From contig JBCBVV010000042.1 in the NCBI GenBank assembly GCA_039817415.1, forward strand, positions 1-58,408: a DNA stretch of 58,408 nucleotides, given 5' to 3'. A program made the position numbers and the translations under genes. The notes under the pieces were generated by a model. That model worked only from the letters and a program-made list of their open reading frames with translations. It was not told the origin of the DNA and searched no databases. Origin of the DNA: JALEFZ01 sp039817415. Its GTDB lineage: Bacteria > Bacteroidota > Bacteroidia > J057. Of the stretch, positions 33,416-42,548 are shown one piece after another. Position 1 is the first letter of the stretch; the number at the start of each line of letters is the position of its first letter.

Positions 33416-34519
33416 TTAGCGATGTTTTTCAACAAACTGAATGAGGGATTCGCTAAACTTCTTGTTTTCTCTATACATGCCACTATGGCCAGATTGTTCG
33501 AGAATGATTAACTCTTTGTCTTCTGCAGCAGTACCCACCACATCATAGTAATCTTCTGCAACCTCTGGTCCGATGATGTGGTCATATTTTCCCCAAATAA
33601 GGCTGATGGGTAACTCAATGTCATCCATCATGGGCGTGAAGTCATAAAACTCCTGTATGCTATTCTCCCTTGTAGGGTTATTGATTAATTGGGCAATGCG
33701 AAGTTGATTCATGGAAGAAACCCAAGGATGGTAGGGAGAGTTATAGGTGATCTCCTCTGATGAAATAGGAAAAGGTATATCAGAAGTATCACGAACATAG
33801 GTTTCTTGAACATATCCAAACACCGCATCCACTAAGGCATTTAATGTCCTTAACTTTTCCCACGAGTCAATTGGGTCATTTTGTTCGGTCCATTCTACAA
33901 CGGATTCTAAATCAGAGAAGGTGTTGCCTTCAGCGGTAATCTGATTCGGCATGTCTATTCCCTTGTCCATCATTTCCTGAGCAAAATCATGTACATAATC
34001 GATTCTAGCACTGTATTCGTGCTCTGTACTATGAGAACCATTAGAAAGAATGGCACCTTCTAGCTTGTTCTCTTGTGTCAGCAAATAATAGGTGGTTAAT
34101 ATAACACCCCAACTGTGGCCAACGGCAAATACTTTTTTGTCCTCGCCATATTTATGTTTGAGCATGCCGATGACTAAGCTCATGTCCTCGGCAAATTGAT
34201 CCAGTGTCAAATCATCCTTGCTCATGTTTCCCTGAGAGCTGCCTGCATGTCTTTGGTCCCAGTAGGCTACCATGTATTCTGGTTCAATCCAACCGTTAAA
34301 ATCTTCTATATGCACACCAGAAGTCCCTCCGGCTCCTCCATGTACCATGAGAATGATGATATCCGACTGAAAATTTCCTCTTACCAACACAGGCATCGAT
34401 GCACCTTTATGCTTTAAAAAGAGCATATCGCCTTCCTCGTTCAGGTTGTATTCATTGGTACATGAATTGAAAAATGTCAATGCAAGTCCGAAAATGATAT
34501 ATTGAGTAATCTGTTTCAT
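33416..34519 (-). CDS. Alpha/beta hydrolase, putative lipoprotein
   Basis: A serine hydrolase of 367 residues resembling prolyl iminopeptidase-type enzymes. The N-terminal hydrophobic segment ends FFNSC (C20), a plausible though non-canonical lipobox, so it is probably a periplasmic or surface lipoprotein. The oxyanion loop is HGGAGG (60-65), the nucleophile S136 lies in VGHSWGV, the acid is in WGKYDHIIG and the catalytic His in EQSGHSGMY. Peptidase versus esterase activity cannot be told. It starts five bases after the gene at 34525-35106, with which it should be co-transcribed. Confidence 0.87.
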   Translation of the reverse strand: MKQITQYIIFGLALTFFNSCTNEYNLNEEGDMLFLKHKGASMPVLVRGNFQSDIIILMVHGGAGGTSGVHIEDFNGWIEPEYMVAYWDQRHAGSSQGNMSKDDLTLDQFAEDMSLVIGMLKHKYGEDKKVFAVGHSWGVILTTYYLLTQENKLEGAILSNGSHSTEHEYSARIDYVHDFAQEMMDKGIDMPNQITAEGNTFSDLESVVEWTEQNDPIDSWEKLRTLNALVDAVFGYVQETYVRDTSDIPFPISSEEITYNSPYHPWVSSMNQLRIAQLINNPTRENSIQEFYDFTPMMDDIELPISLIWGKYDHIIGPEVAEDYYDVVGTAAEDKELIILEQSGHSGMYRENKKFSESLIQFVEKHR

Positions 34520-34524
34520 GTTAA

Positions 34525-35106
34525 TTACTTGAGGTTAAGGATCATTTTTATCTCAAGGGCAGCCCTATGAACGAATAGTGTATTGTAAGGGGCTTGTACA
34601 TAAATGTGTGGATGAGCCATAATGGCTAAAGGCAATTGAGTCACTTTGGAAAAGTTCCAGCCTATACCTGGATTTATGCCAAATACAAAATGAGAGCTTG
34701 CTCTATTGCCCTGGGCGAAGGATTCACCTTCTTGTTCATAGACTTCTCCATCCAGCAGGGATAGCATATAGCCAGTTTCAATATTGAAGCTGCTTTGAAG
34801 TCCCTTTTTCCCTATCCGCTGTCGCCCAATAGAACCTGTTAACATCAAACCTTGATGATTCCTTGGGTCCTTGTAGTAGGTAAGGAATAGCCCTCCCACC
34901 CAAGCTTTGTCTACCTGTTCATCTGCCTTTTTATGTTTAAGTACTTTTTGAATGGGAAGCATCATTCCAAGCCTCACCCCAGAATGAGAAATATTCTCCC
35001 CAAAAAAGGAAAGTGAAACTTGATAACTTGGAAAAGCTGATTCTTGCGCATAGCTTATATTCGTAAGTAAACATGCGAGTATAAGCCAAATGAATTTGTG
35101 GTTCAT
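34525..35106 (-). CDS. Hypothetical secreted outer-membrane-like protein
   Basis: A 193-residue protein with a signal peptide (1-20, ending SYAQ). The mature part alternates polar and hydrophobic residues with many Gly/aromatic turns (YQVSLSFFGENISHSG, MLTGSIGRQRIG, HFVFGINPGIGWNF), consistent with a small eight-strand beta-barrel or a lipocalin-like fold. I do not recognise the family. It lies just before the hydrolase lipoprotein gene. Confidence 0.7.
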   Translation of the reverse strand: MNHKFIWLILACLLTNISYAQESAFPSYQVSLSFFGENISHSGVRLGMMLPIQKVLKHKKADEQVDKAWVGGLFLTYYKDPRNHQGLMLTGSIGRQRIGKKGLQSSFNIETGYMLSLLDGEVYEQEGESFAQGNRASSHFVFGINPGIGWNFSKVTQLPLAIMAHPHIYVQAPYNTLFVHRAALEIKMILNLK

Positions 35107-35383
35107 ATGGTGGGTGATTAGTAAAAATGAATCTTTAAATACCTGAGGATTGTAATTTGTCAGCCCTTATGTAAAGGGAGGATTTTTAACTATTTAACTT
35201 ATAAATCGAATTACCTTCAGGAATACAGTGTAAAGCTAGGATTTGGAGAGAGAAGAGAATTGTAAAATATTGACTTTTTTATATATGTGTACGGATTGTT
35301 TTGAGAGAGGTGATAAAATGAAGGAATAGGTAGTCATATAGATGGTTTGACTGTTACCTTAATCGAGCAAATGGCCCTTAGAT

Positions 35384-36202
35384 TTATCCTTTGTTTGAAT
35401 AATAGAGGAGGGATTGGCCTTTGCTTTTCCGATAGACAGAAGGAGACACACCTATATATTTTTTGAAGGTATTTGAGAAATGGGGTAAATCATTGAATCC
35501 AAAATCAAAAGCTATATCCCCTAACGGTATGTCCTCCTCAATAACTTTTTTGGCAGCAAATACCTTTTTTGTCAACACATAGTTCATTGGGGACATCCCC
35601 ATCCTTCTCCTAAAACTTCTTGCAAAATGATATTTATCCATATTCACAATGGATGCTAAGCTAACTAGATTCAATTTTTGGTCGAGTGATGAATTGATAA
35701 ACGAAAACAATTCAGTCCAATCATCAAGAGATTGAGTCGGATGTAGGGATTGATCCTGATTGCTGTTTTCCCACAGTTTCCTTAGGAATGAAGTAAGTGA
35801 AGACTCAATGTCAGGCAATGAGTGGTTCTCTTTGATGCTTCTGCTTGTTTGGTCGAATAAACCTACCAAAATAGGATGGGTGTAGATTCTTTTGGAGAAG
35901 AAAACCTGTACTTCTTCAACAATATAATCCATCAGTTCTTGAGATACATACAGTGTATCGAATGAGAGTTCTTGAGCATTATGAATAATGGGATTTGAAT
36001 GGATTTCGAATGGATTATTAAGAGAAATACTTCCCGCAGGACAGAAAATTTCTATCCCATTCATTTTGATAGTTTCCATTCCTGATCTAATCAGGGATAT
36101 GCAAAAAGTTTCATGATAGTGTTCGGGGAATGCTTGAGGCTGAGCCTTCATGGAAAGTAACTCTAAATGATCCAATGCATATAATTTATTCCGAAGCTCC
36201 AT
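35384..36202 (-). CDS. AraC-family transcriptional regulator
   Basis: DNA-binding regulator of 272 residues. The N-terminal part (about 1-150) looks like a cupin-type ligand-binding domain (HYHETFCISLIRSG near 23-37). The C-terminus (about 165-265) holds the two AraC helix-turn-helices: LVSLASIVNMDKYHFARSFR and LGDIAFDFGFNDLPHFSNTF, followed by IGVSPSVYRKS. It is flanked by genes in the same orientation but with gaps of 145 and 277 bases, so it is probably monocistronic. The target is unknown; the LpxR-like gene and the 34525-33416 pair are the nearest candidates. Confidence 0.9.
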   Translation of the reverse strand: MELRNKLYALDHLELLSMKAQPQAFPEHYHETFCISLIRSGMETIKMNGIEIFCPAGSISLNNPFEIHSNPIIHNAQELSFDTLYVSQELMDYIVEEVQVFFSKRIYTHPILVGLFDQTSRSIKENHSLPDIESSLTSFLRKLWENSNQDQSLHPTQSLDDWTELFSFINSSLDQKLNLVSLASIVNMDKYHFARSFRRRMGMSPMNYVLTKKVFAAKKVIEEDIPLGDIAFDFGFNDLPHFSNTFKKYIGVSPSVYRKSKGQSLLYYSNKG

Positions 36203-36348
36203 TTCTATAGGATTTACAATTTCCTTTTTTCAATAGCTTAACAATAAAGGTCATTGATTACATGATAACTTGTAAAATATTGGCAGCAAAATAAATTCTA
36301 TGGTCTTTTTTATGTCTAATAGGATAAAGAAACTGAGCCCCATTTAAC

Positions 36349-37434
36349 CTAAAAGCTATAGACCAACTGAAACCTACCCCAGGTGTGTGCATAGCTATTT
36401 CCATTGAACGAAGCCTCAGGCGTTCTGTAATAATAGCCATATAGCAGATGCATTCGATTTTTTCCCCAAGGCCAACTCACCCCCATTCCAGCAGAAAATT
36501 CCCCTACAAAGGTGTTGATATCCGTAGATTCTAGGGTGTAAGCGGATTCTTTAAACTGGCCCTGTAGGAGGGCATCGTAAGCAACAATGGTGGGTCTAGC
36601 CCTTACAAATCCATACCATGTCCTTGCACGTTTAGAACCATGCTTGTTTTCATTCCAGCCCATTCGTCCAGTCAAGGCATAACTAAGGTTGGTTTGGTAG
36701 CCCGCATATAGGTCAATGCTTTCTCTTAAATCCACAAATACATCCTTCTTATTGACTACCCACTTGCTGGCATACCAATATCTTTCTCTTCCATAATGAA
36801 TCTGAAAAGTCAATTCTCCAGGATTAGAAATCTGGTTATCCCAACCTTCTGGGATTTCTGCCTTCGAGTCTTCTTTAAAGGCTTGATGAATTTTGTGAAA
36901 CAGAATTTGGGTCTCTCTTGCCATGGGCAATCCCAATCCGCCTACTGACAGGGTAAAGGCGTGAGAGGTGTTTTGCGCTGGATCCCAAAGTCTTACTCGT
37001 GATTCAAGCAGAGTTACGTTACCGTAGGGCCGATCATTAAAAACAGGGGCTTCTTCAGCCAAATCTTCAGGGGTGAAACTCTTGTTGGCCAGGGTCAAAC
37101 TGGGGGTTAGCCATTCTAACCTCTTTGCATGTTCTTTCCCATTGGGATGACTCAAGGCCCAAAAAGCCCTCAATGCTTTTTGTTGAACATCAATTAAGGG
37201 GAAATCAACCAGCCGCTCATGTGCATAGCCAAAGCCTACGCCCATGGTGTAATTTCTATCTCTACTCGTCAGTAGCCTGGAGAAGACATCATTGTCGATA
37301 TAAAAATGAGCACTATTGGACCTGAATAATTGTTGAGGAGGAATAATTTCATGGATGATTTCCTGGCCGATTAGGGGAGATCTCAAGAATAAGCTAATGG
37401 CCATAAAGAAGGCTGTTTTGATCAATATTCGCAT
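36349..37434 (-). CDS. LpxR-like lipid A deacylase family outer membrane protein
   Basis: A 361-residue outer membrane barrel of the DUF2219/LpxR type, which removes a 3'-acyloxyacyl chain from lipid A. A signal peptide (1-23, ending LIGQ) precedes IDNDVFSR, giving the family N48-D49 pair. DRNYTMG (59-65) supplies the conserved Thr and FNDRPYG (132-138) is the second family block. H180 (LFHKIHQ) is a candidate for the catalytic His. The C-terminus ends in an aromatic residue (FQLVYSF), as expected for a BAM substrate. Activity is inferred from these motifs only. Confidence 0.8.
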   Translation of the reverse strand: MRILIKTAFFMAISLFLRSPLIGQEIIHEIIPPQQLFRSNSAHFYIDNDVFSRLLTSRDRNYTMGVGFGYAHERLVDFPLIDVQQKALRAFWALSHPNGKEHAKRLEWLTPSLTLANKSFTPEDLAEEAPVFNDRPYGNVTLLESRVRLWDPAQNTSHAFTLSVGGLGLPMARETQILFHKIHQAFKEDSKAEIPEGWDNQISNPGELTFQIHYGRERYWYASKWVVNKKDVFVDLRESIDLYAGYQTNLSYALTGRMGWNENKHGSKRARTWYGFVRARPTIVAYDALLQGQFKESAYTLESTDINTFVGEFSAGMGVSWPWGKNRMHLLYGYYYRTPEASFNGNSYAHTWGRFQLVYSF

Positions 37435-37584
37435 AGGATAATGAAGTGTTTGCTTGTCTATCCATATTACCCATAGCTGGGGGTGAAGTTTAATCGATTT
37501 TTCCTATGAAATATTGACTTTGGGATTTTTTGCCAATGGGGGGAGCTGCCTCTACATCTTTCTGGCAAGGGAATGCACAAAAAT

Positions 37585-37602
37585 TAGTATTCATGCATAC
37601 TA
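37585..37602. promoter_or_regulatory. Dyad upstream of the acyl-CoA dehydrogenase operon
   Basis: Inverted repeat TAGTAT-TCATGC-ATACTA, six-base arms and six-base spacer, 54 bases before the first start codon. Size and symmetry resemble operators of TetR-type acyl-CoA regulators, but no such regulator gene is adjacent. Confidence 0.45.
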
Positions 37603-37656
37603 TTTTTTATCATTGATTGAAACAAAGGACTCACACAAGAAATTAACTACTACTCA

Positions 37657-38883
37657 ATGAAAGACGGTGGCAACATGTATTCCATTTCTGAGGATGCACG
37701 TCAAAAACTCGAGGCTGTTCAGGCCTTTGTCAGAGAGAAAATCATTCCTCTGGAACAGGAAATTCTTCAAACACATCATGCAGCTCTTAATGGCGATTGG
37801 ACCAGTTGGACCCTGGACCCTAGGTTAGTCGCTCTTAAAGCAGAAGCCAAAGAAAGAGGTTTGTGGAACATGTTCCTGCCACATCATGAGCAAGGCCTTC
37901 CTAACCTTGAATATGCGCCCATCGCAGAAGCCACGGGTTTGTCTCTTCTTGCACCAGAAATTTTCAATTGCAATGCACCCGATACCGGGAACATGGAAGT
38001 ATTGTGGAAGTACGGAAGTGAGGAGCAAAAGGAAACCTGGATGAAGCCATTGTTAGAAGGAGAAATCAGATCTGCCTTCTGTATGACAGAGCCTGATGTA
38101 GCTTCTTCTGATGCCACCAATATGGAGGCGACCATTACTGACAAGGGAGATACCATCGTATTGAATGGACGCAAATGGTGGAGTTCTGGTATTGGGCACC
38201 CTAACTGTAAAGTATTGATCTTTATGGGCTTGTCTGATCCCGATGCGCCTAAGCACAAACGTCATTCTATGGTATTGGTTCCTTTGGATACCCCAGGGGT
38301 AAAGATTGAGAGAATGCTTCCTGTCTTCAATGCCTTTGATCCGCCATTTGGACATGGAGAGGTATCTTTTAACAATGTAGAGTTGCCCAAATCAGCTGTA
38401 ATTGCTGGATTAGGAAGGGGATTTGAAATTGCACAGGGACGTTTGGGACCTGGAAGAATCCACCACTGTATGCGTTTGATTGGAACGGCTGAAAGAGCTC
38501 TTGAGTTGATGATTGAAAGAGGTCTACAAAGAGTTGCCTTTGGAAAGCCTATCATTTACTTAAACAACAATCAGCACATTGTTGCCCAAGCAAGAATGGA
38601 TATTGACATGGCAAGGCTATTGACCATGAAGACGGCTTGGTTACTGGATAATATGGGGGTCATGTCTGCCATTTCTGAGGTATCTCAGATTAAAGTAGTG
38701 GCTCCAGAGGTTGCCTGTAGAGTTATTGACCAAGCGATGCAAATGTTTGGTGGGATGGGCTTGAGCAATGATACGCCTCTTGTGGCGATGTATAGCTATG
38801 CACGTGTATTGAGATTAGCGGATGGACCAGATGAGGTACACAAGAGCCTGGTAGCTCGTTGGGAAATGAAAAAATACAAATAA
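37657..38883 (+). CDS. Acyl-CoA dehydrogenase (ACAD10/11- or LvaC-like)
   Basis: Flavoenzyme of the acyl-CoA dehydrogenase family, 408 residues. It has the family blocks AFCMTEPDVASSDATN, NGRKWWSSG, GPGRIHHCMRLIGTAERAL, the FGK(P) flavin segment, and QMFGGMGLSNDTPL near the C-terminus. GPGRIHHCMR followed by the downstream APH-like kinase is the signature of the ACAD10/ACAD11 and LvaC subgroup, which handles phosphorylated 4-hydroxyacyl-CoA rather than plain beta-oxidation. The start may be residue 1 or Met7 (37675). It is the first gene of a three-gene operon. Confidence 0.9.
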   Translation: MKDGGNMYSISEDARQKLEAVQAFVREKIIPLEQEILQTHHAALNGDWTSWTLDPRLVALKAEAKERGLWNMFLPHHEQGLPNLEYAPIAEATGLSLLAPEIFNCNAPDTGNMEVLWKYGSEEQKETWMKPLLEGEIRSAFCMTEPDVASSDATNMEATITDKGDTIVLNGRKWWSSGIGHPNCKVLIFMGLSDPDAPKHKRHSMVLVPLDTPGVKIERMLPVFNAFDPPFGHGEVSFNNVELPKSAVIAGLGRGFEIAQGRLGPGRIHHCMRLIGTAERALELMIERGLQRVAFGKPIIYLNNNQHIVAQARMDIDMARLLTMKTAWLLDNMGVMSAISEVSQIKVVAPEVACRVIDQAMQMFGGMGLSNDTPLVAMYSYARVLRLADGPDEVHKSLVARWEMKKYK

Positions 38884-38895
38884 TTACTCCTACCT

Positions 38896-40041
38896 ATGTC
38901 AGAACCTATTAAGGACAAGGTTGGCCGGGTACGAAAAGGAGAGGAGATTAACCCACAGGTGATTGCAGATTACTTGAGGCAACATCTTTCTCATCTGGAG
39001 GGAATTCCTACCATTTTGCAATTCAAAGGAGGGGCATCCAACCTAACCTACAGGTTGGATTTCGACAATGATTCATTGATCCTTAGGAGGCCTCCAATGG
39101 GTACCAAGGCGAAGTCTGCCCATAACATGGGAAGAGAATTTGATATCATGAAGCGTCTGGATGGGCATTATCCTGTGCCAAAGATGCTTCATTTCTGCGA
39201 AGACCCTGAGGTGATAGGATCTGAGTTTTATGTCATGGAGCGCCTGAAAGGGTATATCCCAAGGACGAGATTTGACCAATCACTTCAACTTAGCCCTGAG
39301 CAAGTGAGGGCCATTTGTGTGCGCACCTTGGACGAGTTTGTCAACCTTCATCAATTGGATTACAAGGCAATTGGGTTTGAGGATTATTACCGTGGGGAAG
39401 GCTATGTCAAAAGGCAAGTGGAGGGATGGAATCGTAGGTTTAGAAAGGCGCGAACCCCCGATGTGCCTGATTGCGAAAAGGTCATGAATTGGTTGGTGGA
39501 AAAGATGCCTGAGGATGTAGGAGCATCTATCATCCACAATGACTACCGCTTTGACAATATGGTATATGATCAAAAGGATTTGACGCAGGTCATGGGGGTG
39601 TTGGATTGGGAAATGGCTACGGTCGGTGATCCATTGATGGATTTTGGAGGCTCTTTGGCCTATTGGATACAGGCGGATGATCCTCGTTGCATGAAACTAT
39701 TGAGCAGGCAGCCTACCCAAGCCAAAGGAATGATGACCCGTGATGAGGTTGTCGCCCATTACATGGAAAAGAGTGGCCTTTCCACAGATAATATCAAATA
39801 CTATTACATTTTTGGACTCTTTAGGTTGGCTGGAATCATTCAGCAAATCTATTATCGCTATTACCATAAGCAAACCACCAATCCTGCCTTTTCAACCTTC
39901 GGAGTAGCAGTAGAGATGCTGGAAGCTTATTGTTCAAAACTTATCGACAATCCAACTCAGGATTTGAGCCCAAGGACTTTTAATTGGTTTGAGGACATCA
40001 GATTTACCTTGCGTTTCATGCGGAAACAGAAAAAATCCTGA
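38896..40041 (+). CDS. APH-like phosphotransferase (LvaA/ACAD11 kinase-type)
   Basis: Aminoglycoside-phosphotransferase-fold kinase of 381 residues. The glycine loop is GGASN (45-49), the catalytic loop SIIHNDYRFDN has D216 as base and N221, and the metal-binding Asp is D237 (LDWEMATVGDP). In the levulinate pathway and in the N-terminal half of ACAD10/11 this kinase phosphorylates the 4-hydroxyl of an acyl-CoA, which the dehydrogenase-fold partner then eliminates. It lies 12 bases after that partner here. Antibiotic resistance is not indicated. The small LvaB partner known from Pseudomonas is absent. Confidence 0.88.
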   Translation: MSEPIKDKVGRVRKGEEINPQVIADYLRQHLSHLEGIPTILQFKGGASNLTYRLDFDNDSLILRRPPMGTKAKSAHNMGREFDIMKRLDGHYPVPKMLHFCEDPEVIGSEFYVMERLKGYIPRTRFDQSLQLSPEQVRAICVRTLDEFVNLHQLDYKAIGFEDYYRGEGYVKRQVEGWNRRFRKARTPDVPDCEKVMNWLVEKMPEDVGASIIHNDYRFDNMVYDQKDLTQVMGVLDWEMATVGDPLMDFGGSLAYWIQADDPRCMKLLSRQPTQAKGMMTRDEVVAHYMEKSGLSTDNIKYYYIFGLFRLAGIIQQIYYRYYHKQTTNPAFSTFGVAVEMLEAYCSKLIDNPTQDLSPRTFNWFEDIRFTLRFMRKQKKS

Positions 40042-40067
40042 TCAAGTAAGACTAAAACGACAAGACT

Positions 40068-40847
40068 ATGAATATTAAAAATCTGTTTAACCTGGAAGGA
40101 AAAGTGGCCATTGTGACCGGTTCTTCCAAGGGAATTGGTGAAGCCATGGCCCATGGATTGGCGGAGTTTGGTGCCAAAGTGGTTATTTCATCACGTAAGC
40201 AGGAGGCTGTAGATGAGGTAGCTGCCAAATTCAAAAGCGAAGGCCTTGAAGCGACTGGCATCGCTTGCCATGTGGGAGATGAAGAAGCAAGAAAAGAACT
40301 CATTCAAAAGACGATAGATACCTATGGTAGAATTGACATCCTGATCAACAATGCGGCTACGAACCCATACTTTGGTCCCATTGAAGGTATGTCCGAATCC
40401 GTCTATCAAAAAACACTGGATATCAACCTGCATTCATGCATGTTTTTGTCCAATTTGGCCCTTCCCCATATGAAGGCAGTAGGGGGAGGAAGTATCATTC
40501 ACATTTCTTCTATTGAAGGTCTACATGCCTCTGCGCTCTTTGCAGCCTACAATGTGAGTAAGGCAGGAGTTATCATGCTGGGGAAGAACCAAGCTGCAGA
40601 GTGGGGCAAGGATAATATCAGGGTAAATGTCATTTGTCCAGGTTTGGTTAAAACCAAGCTTAGTACTGGCCTATGGTCGAATGAAGGGCTGATGAAATCT
40701 CTACCTTACAAAGTGCCCTTAGGTAGAATGGCCAAGCCTGAAGAAATGGCCGGTTTGGCAGTTTACCTTGCATCAGACGCAGCTTCCTATACAACAGGAG
40801 GGGTATTTGTTTCTGATGGTGGGATTCTTAATGGACCTCTGTTCTAA
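40068..40847 (+). CDS. SDR-family oxidoreductase
   Basis: Classical short-chain dehydrogenase of 259 residues. The cofactor loop is TGSSKGIG (17-24), NNAA is at 92-95, the catalytic Ser at 145 or 146 (HISSIEG) and Y159/K163 in YNVSKAG. The SDR lies 26 bases after the kinase in the same operon and could reduce or oxidise the 4-oxo/4-hydroxy group or the 3-hydroxyacyl product of the pathway; Pseudomonas LvaD, also an SDR, does the former. A clean terminator follows. Confidence 0.9.
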   Translation: MNIKNLFNLEGKVAIVTGSSKGIGEAMAHGLAEFGAKVVISSRKQEAVDEVAAKFKSEGLEATGIACHVGDEEARKELIQKTIDTYGRIDILINNAATNPYFGPIEGMSESVYQKTLDINLHSCMFLSNLALPHMKAVGGGSIIHISSIEGLHASALFAAYNVSKAGVIMLGKNQAAEWGKDNIRVNVICPGLVKTKLSTGLWSNEGLMKSLPYKVPLGRMAKPEEMAGLAVYLASDAASYTTGGVFVSDGGILNGPLF

Positions 40848-41495
40848 TTGGGATTACGTATTTGCTTTATAGATACCTGGGTTTCGCGCAAGCGAAGCCC
40901 TTTTTGTTGTTGGAGGTTGATTTGGATAAAAAAAAAAAATAAAGAGTGGAGGTTTATATAGATGAAAAGCTTACGTCCAATGAAATTAGAAGCGTTTTCA
41001 CATGTATGGGTATGTTTTTCTGTGGGCTGTCCTCCTATGTCCCTACAGCACCATGCATAAGCTTGGCAGAAAAACACACGTCCTGAAGATTATAGGCAGG
41101 GAGTACAATTCCTGCCTAACATACAACGGTTGGCCCTGACCACTAGGTCCTTACTCATTCAGCAAACCAGGCTTGAAGGAGGACATTACCTGGAAGAAAG
41201 AGAGAAAGGGTTCCCTTTGCATAGCAAGCCACTATTAGGGGGAAACGGGTCAACCCATTTTATTGTGATGAACCTTCATTTGATGATCAATTGATTGAGC
41301 TTGGCTACCTCAACGGGAGCTCAATTTTGATTTTTTTTGAAAGTCGGTTGAGATGCAAGTATAAGCTGCGTCACATAAGAAATAGATGGAAAACAGTCCC
41401 GATTGTTTCTTTAGGTGGATTTAATCAATATCTTTAAAATACACGAGGTGGAACAATCAAAGGCTATAGAACTGATTCCATGACTTGATTAAACA
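40848..41495. other. 648-base non-coding region
   Basis: Apart from the terminator at 40879-40905, it holds several small hairpins: TAGGCAGG/CCTGCCTA (41093-41118, ten-base loop), CCAGG/CCTGG near 41170-41200 and AAAGGG-TT-CCCTTT near 41210-41225. No credible gene. It could be a decayed gene or carry a structured RNA. Confidence 0.5.
40879..40905 (+). terminator. Terminator of the acyl-CoA dehydrogenase operon
   Basis: Stem GGGTTTCGC/GCGAAGCCC (one G-U pair), loop GCAA, followed by T5. Confidence 0.88.
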
Positions 41496-42407
41496 ATGAC
41501 CTCCAAATTATTCGACATGTATTACACTACCCTACTAAGAGCGCTCGCTCTTTTATTGGCCACTTCAATCGGCCTTTCCCTATTTGCTCAAGAAATTCCG
41601 GCCATTCCAACAGATCCCCCCTTGATCATTAGCGATAGGGGAGAAGGGCAACAGGATCCTAATGATTCCGAAACCGTTTGCTTTCCCCCTAATGCTGGGA
41701 ATACAGTAAATATATTTTACGAGTTTCATTATGTCCTTGATGGACCGATATCTCATTATGTAGACCTTGTCTTTAACTTTACAATAGAGGATGTTAATGG
41801 CAACCCATTGTCTGTGACCAATTTTCCTGGTGCAGTAGGAAACACTTTTGAGATCGATTTTGATAACCTAGGTAACATAACTACAGTTCCTAGTGGACCT
41901 TACAATGTGAGATTGGACTCATGGGGTGATATTTTGATTTTTGATTTAGCTTTTACCACTCAGTTACCTTCCAATTATCCGACTACCCGTTTTTTCAAAA
42001 TAGAAATTCAATCCTTGGAGGAGTTGAAGGGCGGACATACCCTTAGACAATATATGAGTACCTTTCCACTTATATGTAACAGAACACCCCCCAATCCTAA
42101 GCCCCCACTTGCCTATAGGGTGAAGGATAATTACGAAGAAAATCAAACAGATATCCTTAAGTTATTCCCTAATCCCGTTCAGCATGAGCTTTCGATTGAA
42201 GTTCTTTCGGAAGAGGAGGAAAATCCAGAAATGAAAGTGATTGATATGCAAGGAAAGGTGATTCCGCTGAATGGCCTAAGAAAGTATCTTGGTAACGGTC
42301 AGTGGCATGTTAAATTGGATACTGAAAGTCTTAGTCCTGGTATGTACATCTACACCACTAAAGTTGGCGGTCAAATTTATCGAAAGAAGTTTGTCAAAGT
42401 TCAATAG
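41496..42407 (+). CDS. Hypothetical T9SS-secreted protein
   Basis: Secreted protein of 303 residues. It starts at MTSKLFDM or at Met8 (41517); the second gives a standard signal peptide ending LFAQ. The middle (about 40-200) is beta-rich and not recognised, with a single long domain. The C-terminal 80 residues are a T9SS type A sorting domain: LKLFPNPVQHELSIEV, a Met-containing VIDMQGKV segment, PGMYIYTTKV and a terminal KKFVKVQ. It is closed by a terminator before the CHAT gene, so the two are probably separate transcripts. Confidence 0.82.
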   Translation: MTSKLFDMYYTTLLRALALLLATSIGLSLFAQEIPAIPTDPPLIISDRGEGQQDPNDSETVCFPPNAGNTVNIFYEFHYVLDGPISHYVDLVFNFTIEDVNGNPLSVTNFPGAVGNTFEIDFDNLGNITTVPSGPYNVRLDSWGDILIFDLAFTTQLPSNYPTTRFFKIEIQSLEELKGGHTLRQYMSTFPLICNRTPPNPKPPLAYRVKDNYEENQTDILKLFPNPVQHELSIEVLSEEEENPEMKVIDMQGKVIPLNGLRKYLGNGQWHVKLDTESLSPGMYIYTTKVGGQIYRKKFVKVQ

Positions 42408-42430
42408 GACTTTTTGTAGGAAAAAAAGAA

Positions 42431-42466
42431 AGGCCCCGCATATATGGTGGGGTCTTTTTCTTTTTT
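42431..42466 (+). terminator. Terminator of the T9SS protein gene
   Basis: Stem AGGCCCCGC/GTGGGGTCT (two G-U pairs), seven-base loop, then a T-rich run TTTTTCTTTTTT. Confidence 0.85.
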
Positions 42467-42548
42467 GTAGATTCAAGTCTTCCCTGATTATGGTACTGGC
42501 TATACATATAGCTCAGGGAAGGTATGTGTAGCTCCTAGCGATTCCTTT

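Noticed and set aside
38896..40041. Aminoglycoside resistance determinant
   Set aside because: The fold is shared, but the operon partners and the GGASN/HNDYRFDN motifs point to the ACAD11/LvaA-type acyl-CoA kinase.
40844..41077. 77-codon minus-strand frame after the SDR gene
   Set aside because: It overlaps the SDR stop and its terminator, has implausible composition (Cys/His and a poly-Phe run from an A-rich tract) and no neighbours in phase.
41093..41130. Integron attC-like site (CCTGCCTAAC followed by GGTTGG)
   Set aside because: The GTTRRRY partner is not correctly placed and there is no integrase or cassette structure.
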